The notes: generated by a model from the letters alone, not told the origin. DNA of 64,000 nt from Palsa-744 sp963734815 (GCA_963734815.1 CAVTIH010000001.1:1302001-1366000); one strand, 5' to 3'; shown: positions 8,729-17,266, numbered from the stretch's first letter. A program made the numbers and translations.

Positions 8729-8830
8729 GGGCGCCGTCATTGAGAGAGGGCGCCGTTTATTGAGAGGCGCCTTGCGGTGGCGGTGATGTGGCCGCGACGA
8801 AGTGCCTGTGATGTGGCCGCGACGAAGTGC
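8729..8830. repeat. Two short tandem duplications in a convergent intergenic region
   Basis: First, GGGCGCCGT followed by ATTGAGAG occurs twice about 21 bp apart (8729-8768). Second, an exact 22-bp unit containing GATGTGGCCGCGACGAAG is repeated at 8784-8805 and 8809-8830 (25-bp period). The second copy abuts the 3' end of the GGDEF-EAL gene. Neither is coding. They look like local slippage duplications. Confidence 0.7.
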
Positions 8831-8831
8831 G

Positions 8832-11198
8832 CTACCGCGGGCGTGAGGCAGGCACACCCAGCCAGTTCTCAAGCGGTGCGGGCGGGCCGAGGTGGAAGCC
8901 CTGGGCGTAGTCCACGCCCAGCTTGCCGAGGGCGGTGAACGTGGCCTCGTCGCCGACGAACTCGGCGATCGTGCGCTTGCCCATGCCCCGCGCGAGCTCC
9001 ACCACGGCGCGGATCACCAGCCGATCGGTGGGGTCGGCCGTGCAGTTGCGCACGAACTCCCCGTCGATCTTGATGAAGTCGAAGGGGAGGTGCTTGAGGT
9101 AGTAGAAGGAGCCGAAGCCCGCGCCGAAGTCGTCGAGCGCGAAGCGGCACCCCAGCTCGCCAAGGCGCTCGGCGAAGGTGCGCGCCGCCGCGATGTTGCC
9201 GATCGCCGTAGTCTCGGTTACCTCGAAGATCAGTTGTGTCGCCGCCACCCCCGCGGCGCGCAGCTCGCGGCCGATGTGCAGCGCCAGCTGCGCGTCGCCG
9301 AGCGAGTGGGCGGAGAGGTTGATCTCGACAACCGGCTGGCGACCCTCCGCGCGGTGCTCGCCGAGCATCCGGATCGCGCGGGTCACCACCCAGCGGTCGA
9401 TCTCGCGGATCAGCCCGAAGCGCTCGGCGATCGGCAGGAAGCTGCCGGGGGGGATCAGGTCGCCGTGGGCGTCGATCATCCGCACCAGCAGCTCGTGTTG
9501 CGTGGTCAGCCCGGTGGCGGTTTCGACCACCGGCTGGGCGTGCAGTACCAGACGGTCCTCGTCGAGCGCCGCGCGGACGCGCTCGGCCCATTCCAATCGC
9601 GCCTCGATGTGCGCCTGCCCGCGACCGGCGCCGCCGTAGGTGACGCTGCGGTCGCGCCCGGCCTCCTTGGCGTCGTACATCGCCAGGTCGGCGTTGATCA
9701 GCGCCTCCTCGGCGCTCAGCTCCTCCACGCCCTCCAGCGGTGCGACGCCGATCGAGGCGGTGATCGGTCGCTCGCGTCCGCCCGGCCCACGCGGGGCGTG
9801 CTCCTGGCGCACGACCTCCAGCAGCGAGTCGGCGAGGTTCTCCGCCTCGGTGCGCTCTCCGGTGGGGGTGAGGATCGCGAACTCGTCGCCGCCGAGGCGC
9901 GCCAGTGTGTCGCTCTCGCGCAGACGGCTCGCCAGGGCGCCCGCCACACGTACGATCAGCTCATCGCCGGCGTTGTGGCCGAGCGTGTCGTTGACCTCCT
10001 TGAAGGAGTCGAGGTCCAGCACCATCACCGCGCCGGCGTGACCGTAGCGCTCGCCTCGTGCCAGGTGCTCCTCCAGGCTGCGCTCGTACGCGCGGCGGTT
10101 GAGCAGGCCGGTGAGCGGGTCGTGGTCGGCCATGTGCTTCAGTTCGGCCTCATACCGGCTACGGGCGATGGCTTCCTCGTTGCGCGCCTGCTCGAGCGCT
10201 CGCTCGGCCTGATCGCGCTCGTCCAGGCGGCGGGCTACCAGCGCCTGCGCGTAGCGCTCCCTGCGGCGGCCCTGCACGCCGAGGGTGCCCACCATCAGCG
10301 TCAGCATCGCGCCCACCAGCAGGATCGCCGCCGGCAACGAGAGGGCGGGGGAGGGCTCGCCGACGGCCAGCGTCCAGATGCTCCCGGCGACCAAGATCCG
10401 CGAGTCGGTGGCGTTCACCGGGGAGCCCTTTGCGATCAGCCGCACGTGGCCCTCCTGCAACGAAAAGGCCGTGCCCGGCGGGATCGTCCGCAGCAGCGCG
10501 GGCGCTAGCAGCGTGTAGCTGTAGCCGATAGACGCAAACCCGCGCAGCGCTCTGAGACGCTGCGCCGGTGTGCGAATCGGCGAGGAAGGGCGGTACACCG
10601 GCACGTACAGCACCGTTCCCAACCGGCCGCTGCTCATTAGGCGTACCGGCGGCGTCGCGCGCGGCCGTCCCGACCTCGCCGCCCCCAGCAGCGTGGCCAA
10701 ACGCGTGCGTCGCGCGCCGATGTCCAACCCCACGTCGCTGGGGCCTCCGGTGCTGCGGGCGCTGTCGAGCACGACGAAGTAGGTGCTCATCGCCGGCGCG
10801 ACGTGCAGCGCGCCCCCCGGGCCGCTCGTCTCGATCGGGGCGACTCGGTGTTCGAAGCTGCTGCGCTGAGCGGCTCCCACGACTTCCATCAGCCCCACGC
10901 CGTTGATCCCGGGTTCGTGCTCCAATTCGCGGGCGACAGCGGCGAAGATCGCGGTGTGCGCATGCCAGTCGGCGCCGGCGCTCGCCGCGAGCTCGACGGT
11001 GCGGCGGATCGCCGCGTCCACCGTATCCACCGTCTGCGTGCGGATGTTCGTCGCAAGAGTGGCGCGCTGCGATTGCGCGTTGTGTTGGGCCTGCCTGTAC
11101 GTCACGCACGTGCCTACAAGCGTGAGCGCTGCCACGCACAGGGTCACGGCGGCCGGCAGCCATGCTCGCTGTCGCTCTCCCCGGGCCACGTTGTACAT
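8832..11198 (-). CDS. CHASE-like sensor with GGDEF and EAL domains (c-di-GMP turnover)
   Basis: About 788 residues from ATG 11198 (a TTG at 11261 would add 21). One membrane helix near the N-terminus and a second near residue ~300 bracket an extracytoplasmic ~250-residue sensor region (CHASE-like). A coiled-coil linker leads to GGDEF (DHDPLTGLLNRRAY; RLGGDEF intact with I-site RESD five residues upstream). The C-terminal EAL domain carries HELLVRM in place of EALLR but keeps the first Glu, and also EINLSAH, EVTET, LDDFGAGFG, IKIDGEF and AQGFHLG, so phosphodiesterase activity is plausible. A dual-function enzyme whose net output is not predictable. Confidence 0.88.
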   Translation of the reverse strand: MYNVARGERQRAWLPAAVTLCVAALTLVGTCVTYRQAQHNAQSQRATLATNIRTQTVDTVDAAIRRTVELAASAGADWHAHTAIFAAVARELEHEPGINGVGLMEVVGAAQRSSFEHRVAPIETSGPGGALHVAPAMSTYFVVLDSARSTGGPSDVGLDIGARRTRLATLLGAARSGRPRATPPVRLMSSGRLGTVLYVPVYRPSSPIRTPAQRLRALRGFASIGYSYTLLAPALLRTIPPGTAFSLQEGHVRLIAKGSPVNATDSRILVAGSIWTLAVGEPSPALSLPAAILLVGAMLTLMVGTLGVQGRRRERYAQALVARRLDERDQAERALEQARNEEAIARSRYEAELKHMADHDPLTGLLNRRAYERSLEEHLARGERYGHAGAVMVLDLDSFKEVNDTLGHNAGDELIVRVAGALASRLRESDTLARLGGDEFAILTPTGERTEAENLADSLLEVVRQEHAPRGPGGRERPITASIGVAPLEGVEELSAEEALINADLAMYDAKEAGRDRSVTYGGAGRGQAHIEARLEWAERVRAALDEDRLVLHAQPVVETATGLTTQHELLVRMIDAHGDLIPPGSFLPIAERFGLIREIDRWVVTRAIRMLGEHRAEGRQPVVEINLSAHSLGDAQLALHIGRELRAAGVAATQLIFEVTETTAIGNIAAARTFAERLGELGCRFALDDFGAGFGSFYYLKHLPFDFIKIDGEFVRNCTADPTDRLVIRAVVELARGMGKRTIAEFVGDEATFTALGKLGVDYAQGFHLGPPAPLENWLGVPASRPR

Positions 11199-11299
11199 AT
11201 CGGCGTATCCGGGAAGGACCTGAATATCGAAAAAGTTGAGCGACTCGAGCGCTCTCGGCAAGCCCGGTGAGCCGGGCTGCGGCCGGTGGGCGAGGGAGG

Positions 11300-11350
11300 T
11301 GGGGTTGGTGCGTTGTTTTGGGACCCCTACCCTTCATTTTGTGAAGTAGT
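11300..11350 (-). repeat. Solitary copy of a ~50-bp dispersed repeat
   Basis: On the minus strand this reads CTTCACAAAATGAAG, then GGGTAGGGG, a CCCAAAA tract and a CAACCCC end. It matches, position by position, the units of the tandem array at 33831-33993. The core is itself an inverted repeat (CTTCA-CAAAA-TGAAG). It lies between two divergent genes, next to the Shine-Dalgarno region of the MFS gene at 11363. Confidence 0.75.
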
Positions 11351-11362
11351 GGAGGCGACGTA

Positions 11363-12718
11363 GTGGAGGTGACTGACGCACTGGGGGCGAGTCGCCGTTT
11401 GTGCTACAAGGCCAAAATGCAAGGGCCCGAAATGCAAGCCGAGGGCGTGGCAGGGAAGGACGAGCGGGGATCGACCGGGGCGGGCTGGCGCGTGGTCGCG
11501 GCGTACGGGTCGGTCGCGGCCGCCACCCAGATGCTATGGCTGACCTACGCGGCGATCACGACCGAATCCGCCCACCGCTACGGGGTGTCGGTCGGGGCGG
11601 TGGGGTGGCTGGCGGAGATCTTTCCGCTGCTGTACGTCGTGCTGGCGATCCCCGCGGGCGCGCTACTCGATCGCTGGTTTCGGCCCTCGCTCGCGCTTGG
11701 GGGGGCGCTGGTCGCCGCCGGTGGGCTGGTACGCCTCGGCGGGCTGACGTTCGCGTGGGCGCTGGTGGGGCAGTCGCTGGTGGCGCTCGCCCAGCCGGTG
11801 GTGATGAGCGCGGTGGCGAAGCTCCCCGGCGAATACCTGCCCGCGCGCTCGCGCGCGCTGGGGATCTCGCTGGCTTCCGCCGCCGGCTTCCTCGGGATGC
11901 TCGCCGCGCTGCTGCTCGGTCCGCTGCTGGGCGCCTCGCGCCTGGAGCTGCTGCTGGAGATCCAGGCCGCAATCGCTGTGCTGGCCGCCGCCGCGCTCGC
12001 GCTGGCGCTACGCCGGCGCGGCAGCGGTGAGGGGGAGCAGACGGCGATCGCAAGGGGCGTCGCGCGTGCGCTGTGGAGGCGCCCCGAGATCCGCGTGATC
12101 TCGGGCCTCGCGTTCCTCGGCTTCGGCGTGTTTGTCGCGCTCTCCACGTGGCTGCAGACGCTGCTGCAACCCTCCGGCATCTCCGAAACCGCCGCAGGCG
12201 CGCTGCTTGTGGGGATGATCATCGCGGGCGTCGTCGGCTGCGCGGTGCTCCCCCCCGCGATTGCGGCTCGCGGCGCCGAGCGCCGGTTCATGGCGGCGGT
12301 GATCGTTGCCGGCTGCCTCGGCAGCGTCGCCCTGGGGGTGCTGCCCGGGATCGCCGGGCGGGCGGTGGTGATGGTGGCGATGGGCGCGGTGCTGCTCCCC
12401 GCGCTGCCCGTGTTGATGACCGTCGCCGAGCGACTGGCCGGCCCCGCGGCGGGCACCGCAGGGGCGATCGTGTGGATGGCGGGCAACCTCGGCGGCTTGG
12501 TGGTCGCGCTACTCGTGCAGGCGCTCGTCCACCACCCGCTCGCCGCCTTTCTGGCGATGGCGGCCGTCGTGCTGTTTGCCATCCCGCTCGCCACGCGGAT
12601 GGTGACGCTGCGGGGGCTTGCCGATGCCGATGCCGGGGAGGGGGCGTCAGCGGAGGGAGGGCCGGATCGAGCGCCGGAGCCGGAACAGCTCGCCGCGGCT
12701 GGCTCGGCCGGCTCCTAA
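11363..12718 (+). CDS. MFS transporter (12-TM)
   Basis: A 451-residue protein with 12 predicted helices in two halves. The N-half shows YVVLAIPAGALLDRW, the GxLaDrxG-type loop between TM2 and TM3, and AKLPGEYLPARSRALGIS near TM4-5. The C-terminal ~40 residues are acidic and disordered. The GTG at 11363 has GGAGG eight bases upstream; a second GTG at 11369 is equally possible. The fold resembles FLVCR/nitrate-type MFS carriers more than drug exporters, but no substrate can be assigned. The gene stands alone. Confidence 0.82.
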   Translation: MEVTDALGASRRLCYKAKMQGPEMQAEGVAGKDERGSTGAGWRVVAAYGSVAAATQMLWLTYAAITTESAHRYGVSVGAVGWLAEIFPLLYVVLAIPAGALLDRWFRPSLALGGALVAAGGLVRLGGLTFAWALVGQSLVALAQPVVMSAVAKLPGEYLPARSRALGISLASAAGFLGMLAALLLGPLLGASRLELLLEIQAAIAVLAAAALALALRRRGSGEGEQTAIARGVARALWRRPEIRVISGLAFLGFGVFVALSTWLQTLLQPSGISETAAGALLVGMIIAGVVGCAVLPPAIAARGAERRFMAAVIVAGCLGSVALGVLPGIAGRAVVMVAMGAVLLPALPVLMTVAERLAGPAAGTAGAIVWMAGNLGGLVVALLVQALVHHPLAAFLAMAAVVLFAIPLATRMVTLRGLADADAGEGASAEGGPDRAPEPEQLAAAGSAGS

Positions 12719-12735
12719 GGACTCTCGGGAGAGCC

Positions 12736-13302
12736 CTAAATCGGCTGATCCGCCAGCCAGTCGAGCACCTCGGCGGGGTTGCGGTGCGGAGGGAAGACGG
12801 GGTAGAAGACCTTTGCGATGCGCTGTTTATGAGCGATCAGGGTCAGGCGCCGGTAGAAGCTCCGGCCGGCGGCCTCAAACGTGGGCAGTCCAAGGATGTG
12901 CGCCAGCTGCAAGTCGGGGTCGCTGAGCAGTGGGTAGGGGATGTGCTCGCGGCCGGCAAACTCCCGCTGCTCCTCGTGTGGTTGGGTGCTCAGGCCGAGC
13001 ACCGAGGCGCCGTACGCCGCGAGCTCCAGCACGTGGTCGCGGAAGGCGCAGCTCTGCGGCGTGCAGCCGCGGGCGCCCGGGATCGCGTCCCATCCTTCCG
13101 GCAGCGGCTCGCCCGGGACCCCTGTGCGCGGGTAGACGTACACCACGACAAGGCGCTCGGTGGCGGCGGCGAGGTCGAGCCGCTCGCCGAGCGTCGAGCT
13201 GAGCGTCACGCTCGGCACCTCCATCCCCCGCAGGTGATCGGCGGCTCCGTCGTCGATCGGTACGGGGATATCGGTGGGAAGGTATCGGGAACTCTTGGTC
13301 AT
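12736..13302 (-). CDS. Peroxiredoxin (AhpC/TSA, thioredoxin-fold)
   Basis: A 188-residue protein from ATG 13302 with the peroxiredoxin layout: VVVYVYPRTGVPG, then GARGCTPQSCAFRDH, where the first Cys takes the peroxidatic position of PxxxTxxC and the second lies five residues later as in PrxQ/BCP enzymes. The VLGLSTQ and PYPLLSDPDLQLA blocks follow. An unusual insertion lies between YPRTGVPG and the catalytic loop. It probably detoxifies hydrogen peroxide or organic peroxides using thioredoxin, complementing MsrA/MsrB in the same neighbourhood. Confidence 0.82.
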   Translation of the reverse strand: MTKSSRYLPTDIPVPIDDGAADHLRGMEVPSVTLSSTLGERLDLAAATERLVVVYVYPRTGVPGEPLPEGWDAIPGARGCTPQSCAFRDHVLELAAYGASVLGLSTQPHEEQREFAGREHIPYPLLSDPDLQLAHILGLPTFEAAGRSFYRRLTLIAHKQRIAKVFYPVFPPHRNPAEVLDWLADQPI

Positions 13303-13544
13303 CTCTTCGTCATTCTTCCAAAGGACCGCCGGGTTTGGCTTCCTAGAGCTTTGGTTCTGTTCCATTCATCGCGATTGGTGTGGGTAGCATGAATCTTCGC
13401 AGGCATCGGATGATTGAAATACAAGCTTGAGCTTTGTGCCGAGCACCCGCAAGTGTTCTAGCCGAATTGGCCCACCAACGCTGGACTCGCCGGCCATCCG
13501 TGGGCGTTCGGCAGGTCCTACCCGCAGGTCCTACCAAAGCACTA

Positions 13545-14075
13545 CTACACGCCGGTGCTGCCAAAGCCGCCGCGGCTGTGCTCCTCTGGAGCGTGCACGC
13601 TCCACCGCGCCCGACCGGCGCGCACGAACACCCCCTGCGCGATCCTGCTGCCCGCGGGGATCGTGGTGGGGGAGGCGGTGAAGTTCAACAGCTGCAGCCG
13701 CACCTCGTCCGCGGGGCCGCGGTAGTCCTCGTCGATGATTCCCACCGCGTGCGGCTGCATCACGCCGAACTTCCGCGGCGTGGAGGAGCGCAGGCACACC
13801 AGCAGGCACCAGCCGGGCGGCGTGGCGAACACCAGCCCCGTGCCCACCAGCGCGATCTCCCCGGGCGCGATCTCCGCCGCTTCGGCGGTGCATAGGTCGA
13901 AACCGTGGGAGCCGGGTGTCGCATAGTTAGGCGGCTGTGCTGCGTCTTGCAGCAGGTGGATCGGCACATCCAGCGGTCGCTCCTGCGCGGGTGCCTCGCA
14001 AGCGTGTGCCTCGCGACCTCCACCTTGCCCGGGCTCGTCGTCCCCGGGGTGCAGCGGGTGTGTCGGCGCGTCCAT
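13545..14075 (-). CDS. dut: dUTP diphosphatase (dUTPase)
   Basis: A 176-residue trimeric dUTPase that hydrolyses dUTP to dUMP, keeping uracil out of DNA. All five motifs are recognisable: GSHGFDLCTAE (1), LRSSTPRKFGV (2), GIIDEDYRGPADEV (3), GSRIAQGVF (4) and the P-loop-like RGGFGSTG at the C-terminus (5). The ATG at 14075 has GGGAG six bases upstream and gives a ~35-residue N-terminal extension; a GTG at 13967 would give the classical length. Transcribed away from the repeat-rich 14.1-14.5 kb region. Confidence 0.9.
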   Translation of the reverse strand: MDAPTHPLHPGDDEPGQGGGREAHACEAPAQERPLDVPIHLLQDAAQPPNYATPGSHGFDLCTAEAAEIAPGEIALVGTGLVFATPPGWCLLVCLRSSTPRKFGVMQPHAVGIIDEDYRGPADEVRLQLLNFTASPTTIPAGSRIAQGVFVRAGRARWSVHAPEEHSRGGFGSTGV

Positions 14076-14134
14076 CGATTGCTCCCACAGTCAGGCGCGG
14101 CGGCGCCGCGGCGTTCGTCGCAGCCTATCGGCAG

Positions 14135-14191
14135 GGAAGGACCGCTCGGCTGATGGGGCGGGCACCTGCGGAAGGACCGCTCGGCTGATGG
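14135..14191. repeat. 22-bp direct repeat, 35-bp period
   Basis: An exact 22-bp unit beginning GGAAGGACCGCTCGGCTGA occurs at 14135-14156 and 14170-14191 in the noncoding stretch upstream of dut. The 14076-14589 gap has no convincing gene; it holds this repeat and the hairpin at 14234-14262. Confidence 0.7.
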
Positions 14192-14233
14192 AGCCGCCAC
14201 TTGCGTGAGGGCAACGGCGCGCAGCTACTGCCC

Positions 14234-14262
14234 CTCCCCGTCGGCCGTGGGCCGACGGGGAG
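14234..14262. repeat. 13-bp perfect palindromic hairpin in an intergenic region
   Basis: CTCCCCGTCGGCC pairs perfectly with 14250-14262 around a 3-base GTG loop. It lies between two divergent transcription units, so a terminator role is unlikely unless an unannotated RNA ends here. A REP-like palindrome is an alternative. Confidence 0.5.
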
Positions 14263-14589
14263 AGCGATCGCTCGCGCCCGGTCCGGAGCGCCGCGCAACG
14301 CTGGCGAGTCTGTAGCGCCGTATCCGCGGCCCCCGTCCGGGGGCGGCGAGCGATTCCTCGGGGAGCAGCAGGAACCGTCGTGGAGTGCTGGGCATCGAGT
14401 GTGAGAGGGAGCGGGTCATGGGTTGATATTGACCCACGGCGCCCTTCGCGCCTTTGGACCGCGGTCCAAAATGTGTCGCCGGCGGGTCTCGCTGATGACC
14501 CGCTACACGGGGGATGCCCCGGTAGAGGTGTCCCATCCTACCTCCCGCCACCCGACCGGCCTGCGCGGCGACCGGTCTACGATGGGCGA

Positions 14590-14877
14590 GTGTTGGAAGT
14601 CTCCACCGACCTTCCGGGGCACGAGCTCGTGCGCGAGGGGCTCGCGGATCTCCGGGCGGGCCGGGAGAGCGAGTCGGCGCTGCTGGTCGCGATGGCGGCG
14701 CCGCGCCTGCGGCGCCTTGGCTTGGATGTCCCGGCATATAGGGGCGAGATGCCTTCGCAACGCCTGTATGAAGTGATCTCCGCGGACACCCACCAGGGGG
14801 CTCACAGCCGCTACAACGCGCTTGTGGCTCGCATGGTCAGCTTTGCGCGGGCGGCGGAGCATGCGTCCTCCGGTTGA
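14590..14877 (+). CDS. Small protein paired with a nucleotidyltransferase gene (antitoxin-like)
   Basis: A 95-residue protein from GTG 14590 (TTG 14593 is an alternative) ending 17 bp inside the next gene. It is helical and charged (HELVREGLADLRAGRESESALLVAMA). No recognised domain, but small proteins of this size commonly precede DUF6036 nucleotidyltransferases, so an antitoxin role is inferred from position. The partner gene is broken, so this may be a surviving orphan antitoxin. Confidence 0.5.
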   Translation: MLEVSTDLPGHELVREGLADLRAGRESESALLVAMAAPRLRRLGLDVPAYRGEMPSQRLYEVISADTHQGAHSRYNALVARMVSFARAAEHASSG

Positions 14878-15140
14878 CGAGGGTCGCTTGCGCGAGCTGG
14901 CGCGCAGCCTCGGGCGGGTGGCTGGCTCACCGACGCGGATCTACCTGACGGGAGGTGCGACGGCGGTGATCGAGGGGTGGCGAGGCTCGACGATGGATGT
15001 GGACCTGCGGTTCGAGCCAGAAGTCGACGAGTTGCTGCGCGAGCTTCCGGCGCTGAAGGAGCGGCTTGCCCGAGTTGTATCGCTACCCGGCGATCGATCC
15101 GCCGGAGTTCGCTCGCAAAGTGGAGGCTGCGCTCGGTTGA
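14861..15140 (+). pseudogene. DUF6036 nucleotidyltransferase with internal deletion and frameshift
   Basis: From ATG 14861 the frame gives a good N-terminal half: YLTGGATAVIEGWRGST, then DVDLRFEPEVDELL and PALKERL. Immediately after, the reading shifts by +1 to PELYRYPAIDPPEFARKVEAAL ending at TGA 15138-15140, which resembles the normal C-terminus of this family. The middle, about 60-70 residues in family members, is missing. The gene is therefore a deletion derivative. It could also be read as a 108-residue protein ending at 15187. Confidence 0.7.
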
Positions 15141-15234
15141 GTCACTGGGGAGGGGAGAGGCAAGATTCCGTCGACCTCCTTGTATGATCCCGCCATGTCC
15201 TTGTTGGGCAAGTTGGTAGTTGGTCTGAGGCGCC

Positions 15235-15507
15235 ATGGCCGTTAAGTTGCATCGCTGCGGCGTCATGTTCGTCAAGGGACCGCACCCCTGCTGGCGGGTG
15301 CAGAAGGCGCTCGAGGACTCGGGGATCGAGTACGAGATCGTCAAGCACCCCTCGATCCGCGGCAGGCGCACCGAGCTGATCGAAGGCAGCGGCGAGAAGA
15401 TTCTTCCCGTCGTCGAGCTGCCCGACGGCACGATGGTCCGCGAAGAGTCGGCGCGGCTCGCGGAGCGCATCCGCGCGGGCGAGCTCGGCGAGCGCCCTTC
15501 AACCTGA
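15235..15507 (+). CDS. Glutaredoxin/GST N-terminal-fold protein
   Basis: A 90-residue protein with a single thioredoxin-like fold: VKLHRCGV near the N-terminus, PCWRVQKALEDSG on helix 1, YEIVKHP, then KILPVVELPDGTMVREE (cis-Pro and substrate loop) and a C-terminal helix. This is the glutathione-S-transferase N-terminal domain without the helical domain. The two Cys are not in a CxxC motif, so a classical dithiol glutaredoxin mechanism is unlikely. It is the last chromosomal gene before the split tRNA. Confidence 0.75.
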   Translation: MAVKLHRCGVMFVKGPHPCWRVQKALEDSGIEYEIVKHPSIRGRRTELIEGSGEKILPVVELPDGTMVREESARLAERIRAGELGERPST

Positions 15508-15643
15508 AGCCGGCGGGGGTCGGACGCCCGTCCGCGCGGTGCGCCGGCGCAGTGGCGACCTCACGAGGGAACTCCTCTGGGTCCGGGCCATGGGTACTCC
15601 GGGGGACGCGATGCCGTGCGGCCGGCTAGAATGATCGACCCAC

Positions 15644-15690
15644 GCGGATGTAGCTCAGTTGGCTAGAGCGTCTGCTTGCCATGCAGAAGG
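15644..15690 (+). tRNA. tRNA-Gly(GCC) 5' half, disrupted; attL
   Basis: Acceptor 5' strand GCGGATG, TA, D-arm GCTC...GAGC, anticodon stem TCTGC, loop TTGCCAT (anticodon GCC) and 3' stem GCAGA are all present. After AGG the sequence leaves the tRNA consensus and no variable loop or T-arm follows. The missing 3' half is found at 27563-27604. The shared 15-bp core TTGCCATGCAGAAGG (15676-15690) is the left attachment site. Confidence 0.92.
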
Positions 15691-15732
15691 AACAGGTAGC
15701 TTCTTCCCTGTAAATTGGCACTTTTGTGGAAG

Positions 15733-15756
15733 TTTCTCCCGAAAGTTTCTCCCGAA
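15733..15756. promoter_or_regulatory. Paired TTTCTCCCGAA motifs near attL, candidate integrase arm sites
   Basis: TTTCTCCCGAA occurs at 15733-15743 and 15746-15756, 43 bp inside attL. The same motif is paired near the other end (27458-27480), with a partial copy (TTCTCCCG) at 27548-27555. Short direct repeats flanking the core at both ends are typical of arm-type binding sites of tyrosine integrases; the assignment is inferred. Confidence 0.5.
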
Positions 15757-15786
15757 CTGAGCCCGCTTGTAGCGGTGGCTTGATGG

Positions 15787-16446
15787 CTACGCCAGCGCGG
15801 ATTGGTGTTCTCGCCGGGCCTGGATGGCGACCGTCAAGCCGTCTACCCAGACGCCCTTGAATGCCATGATGCCGTCGGGGGTATCGTCCTTCTTCAGGTC
15901 ATGGCATACGTCGGCGGCAAACCTGAGCCCTTCTTTCAGGGCGGTATGTTCGATTGGCTCGGGGTCGAGATGAAGGCTTCGTAGAATGTCGGGGGGCCGA
16001 TGCCCCTCGGCATATCGAGCAAGCACTGCTTGCGTTGCGGTCTGCAGCGCTCCCTCGGGCATGGTTTCGCCAGCTGGGCCGGCAAGGAACAGGCCGTTGA
16101 GGCATGCGTCGATCCAAGCGAACTCGGCGTGCTCGCTGAGCAAAGCGAAGAGGGAGCGCTTCGACGCAATTTCCTCCGGGGTCAATCTGGCGCGCAGTTC
16201 GACCAGCATGTCCTGGGTCGTGGTGCGCGAGAACGCCACGGCATCCGCCATCTCGCAGCCGACGCTCGCAAAGACGGCGTTGAGATCCTCCATACCGTTG
16301 ACCCTCTCCTGGATGGCTGCGCGTACCGCGACGAGGTCCGGGGCCTGCACCGGAGAAATCTTAGACCACGAACGAGGATTCTGAAGGCTGCCCTGGTCGT
16401 GCAATTTGGGCCAGAAGCCCACGCACGCGGCCTTCGACTGCTTCAT
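15787..16446 (-). CDS. Hypothetical protein of the element's left end
   Basis: A 219-residue, mostly alpha-helical soluble protein starting at ATG 16446, 18 bp after the PIN gene, so probably the third gene of the antitoxin-toxin transcript. Visible blocks: AIQERVNGMEDLNAVFASVGCEMADAV split by short loops, LTPEEIASKRSLFALLSEH, and a C-terminal region ending near KGVWVDGLTVAIQARR. No signal peptide or membrane helix. Not recognised; an internal start near residue 52 is possible. Confidence 0.55.
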   Translation of the reverse strand: MKQSKAACVGFWPKLHDQGSLQNPRSWSKISPVQAPDLVAVRAAIQERVNGMEDLNAVFASVGCEMADAVAFSRTTTQDMLVELRARLTPEEIASKRSLFALLSEHAEFAWIDACLNGLFLAGPAGETMPEGALQTATQAVLARYAEGHRPPDILRSLHLDPEPIEHTALKEGLRFAADVCHDLKKDDTPDGIMAFKGVWVDGLTVAIQARREHQSALA

Positions 16447-16464
16447 CGCTGCCCAGGTCAGCGG

Positions 16465-17079
16465 CTACGCATTGGGTGGCGTTGGGGGTCCACCGCGCAC
16501 GCTGCGCATCTGGGGTAGGCGCCGGCTGGTGGTGTGTATATGCGCTGCCGATGGAGGCAGGGCGGCGAAGCCCTGGTCGAGCGTGGCGATGTCGGGGATG
16601 CCCTCCTTGAGTGCCGTGGCGGCGTGCACGGCGTCGTAGGAGCCGAGGCCGTAGCGGCGCATAAGCTCGTACACGTCGTCGCTGACCTCGTCGTGGCCGA
16701 CCCGTGAGGAGTTCACGCTGTCGAGGATGTCCTGCCATGCGCCGAGGCCGGCGGACAGCAGGCGTCCCGCGCGGCGGCGGGCACGGCCGTCATAGCGGGC
16801 TCTGCGCCACTGCTTGCGGCCCCAGCGGTCGAGCAACGCCAGGCGGAACAACGTCTCGGCCAGCTCTGTCGTGAGTAGGCCGTTGTAGACGATCGTCGTG
16901 CCCGCGTCGCTGAGCGCCTGAAACAGCTCGGCGCACGCATCGTGAGTCGAGGTGTTCGGCACGATCGCCTCGACCACGACGCTCGTATCGACCACTACGC
17001 GCGTGGGGGCGGTCCATCCGGGGTGATCGAAGGCGAGCACGCCCCGCAGCGCGGCGGGGGAGCCTCGCTTGGCTGCCAC
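16465..17079 (-). CDS. PIN-domain ribonuclease, VapC-like toxin
   Basis: A 204-residue protein from GTG 17079. The PIN-domain acidic residues are in place: Asp31 in VVVDTSVVVEA with Glu37, Glu72 in TTELAETLF, Asp149 in GLGSYDAVHAATA and Asp168 in IATLDQGF. Such enzymes cleave RNA (often tRNA or rRNA) with Mg2+. It is longer than a typical VapC (~130-150), with an extra basic segment (KQWRRARYDGRARRR) in the middle. The start lies 7 bp after a 59-residue gene that fits the antitoxin slot. Confidence 0.8.
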   Translation of the reverse strand: MAAKRGSPAALRGVLAFDHPGWTAPTRVVVDTSVVVEAIVPNTSTHDACAELFQALSDAGTTIVYNGLLTTELAETLFRLALLDRWGRKQWRRARYDGRARRRAGRLLSAGLGAWQDILDSVNSSRVGHDEVSDDVYELMRRYGLGSYDAVHAATALKEGIPDIATLDQGFAALPPSAAHIHTTSRRLPQMRSVRGGPPTPPNA

Positions 17080-17086
17080 TGGGGGG

Positions 17087-17266
17087 TCAGCGGCCGCGCA
17101 CGTCGCGCAGGAAGTCGATGCTGGCTTTCGTGCGCACGCGAGTGGTGGCGCGGCGGATCAGCTCCCGCCGCTCGCCCGGATCGGAGGTCTTGGCGTGGCG
17201 CACTGGACGCTCCGAGGGCATCGGGCGGTGCTGCTGGTGGGGGGGAGTGTGCGGGTTGGCTGCCAT
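17087..17266 (-). CDS. Small basic protein upstream of the PIN toxin, putative antitoxin
   Basis: ATG 17266 to TGA 17087 encodes 59 residues, starting MAANPHTPPHQQHRPMPS and continuing through a basic helical region (ERRELIRRATTRVRTKASIDF). Spacing to the PIN gene is 7 bp, the usual antitoxin-first order. It does not look like a standard AbrB, RHH or Phd antitoxin, so it may be a different class. Role inferred from position. Confidence 0.55.
   Translation of the reverse strand: MAANPHTPPHQQHRPMPSERPVRHAKTSDPGERRELIRRATTRVRTKASIDFLRDVRGR

Noticed and set aside
14234..14262. Perfect hairpin considered as a terminator
   Set aside because: It lies between divergent genes with no gene ending nearby and no T-run; kept only as a palindromic repeat.
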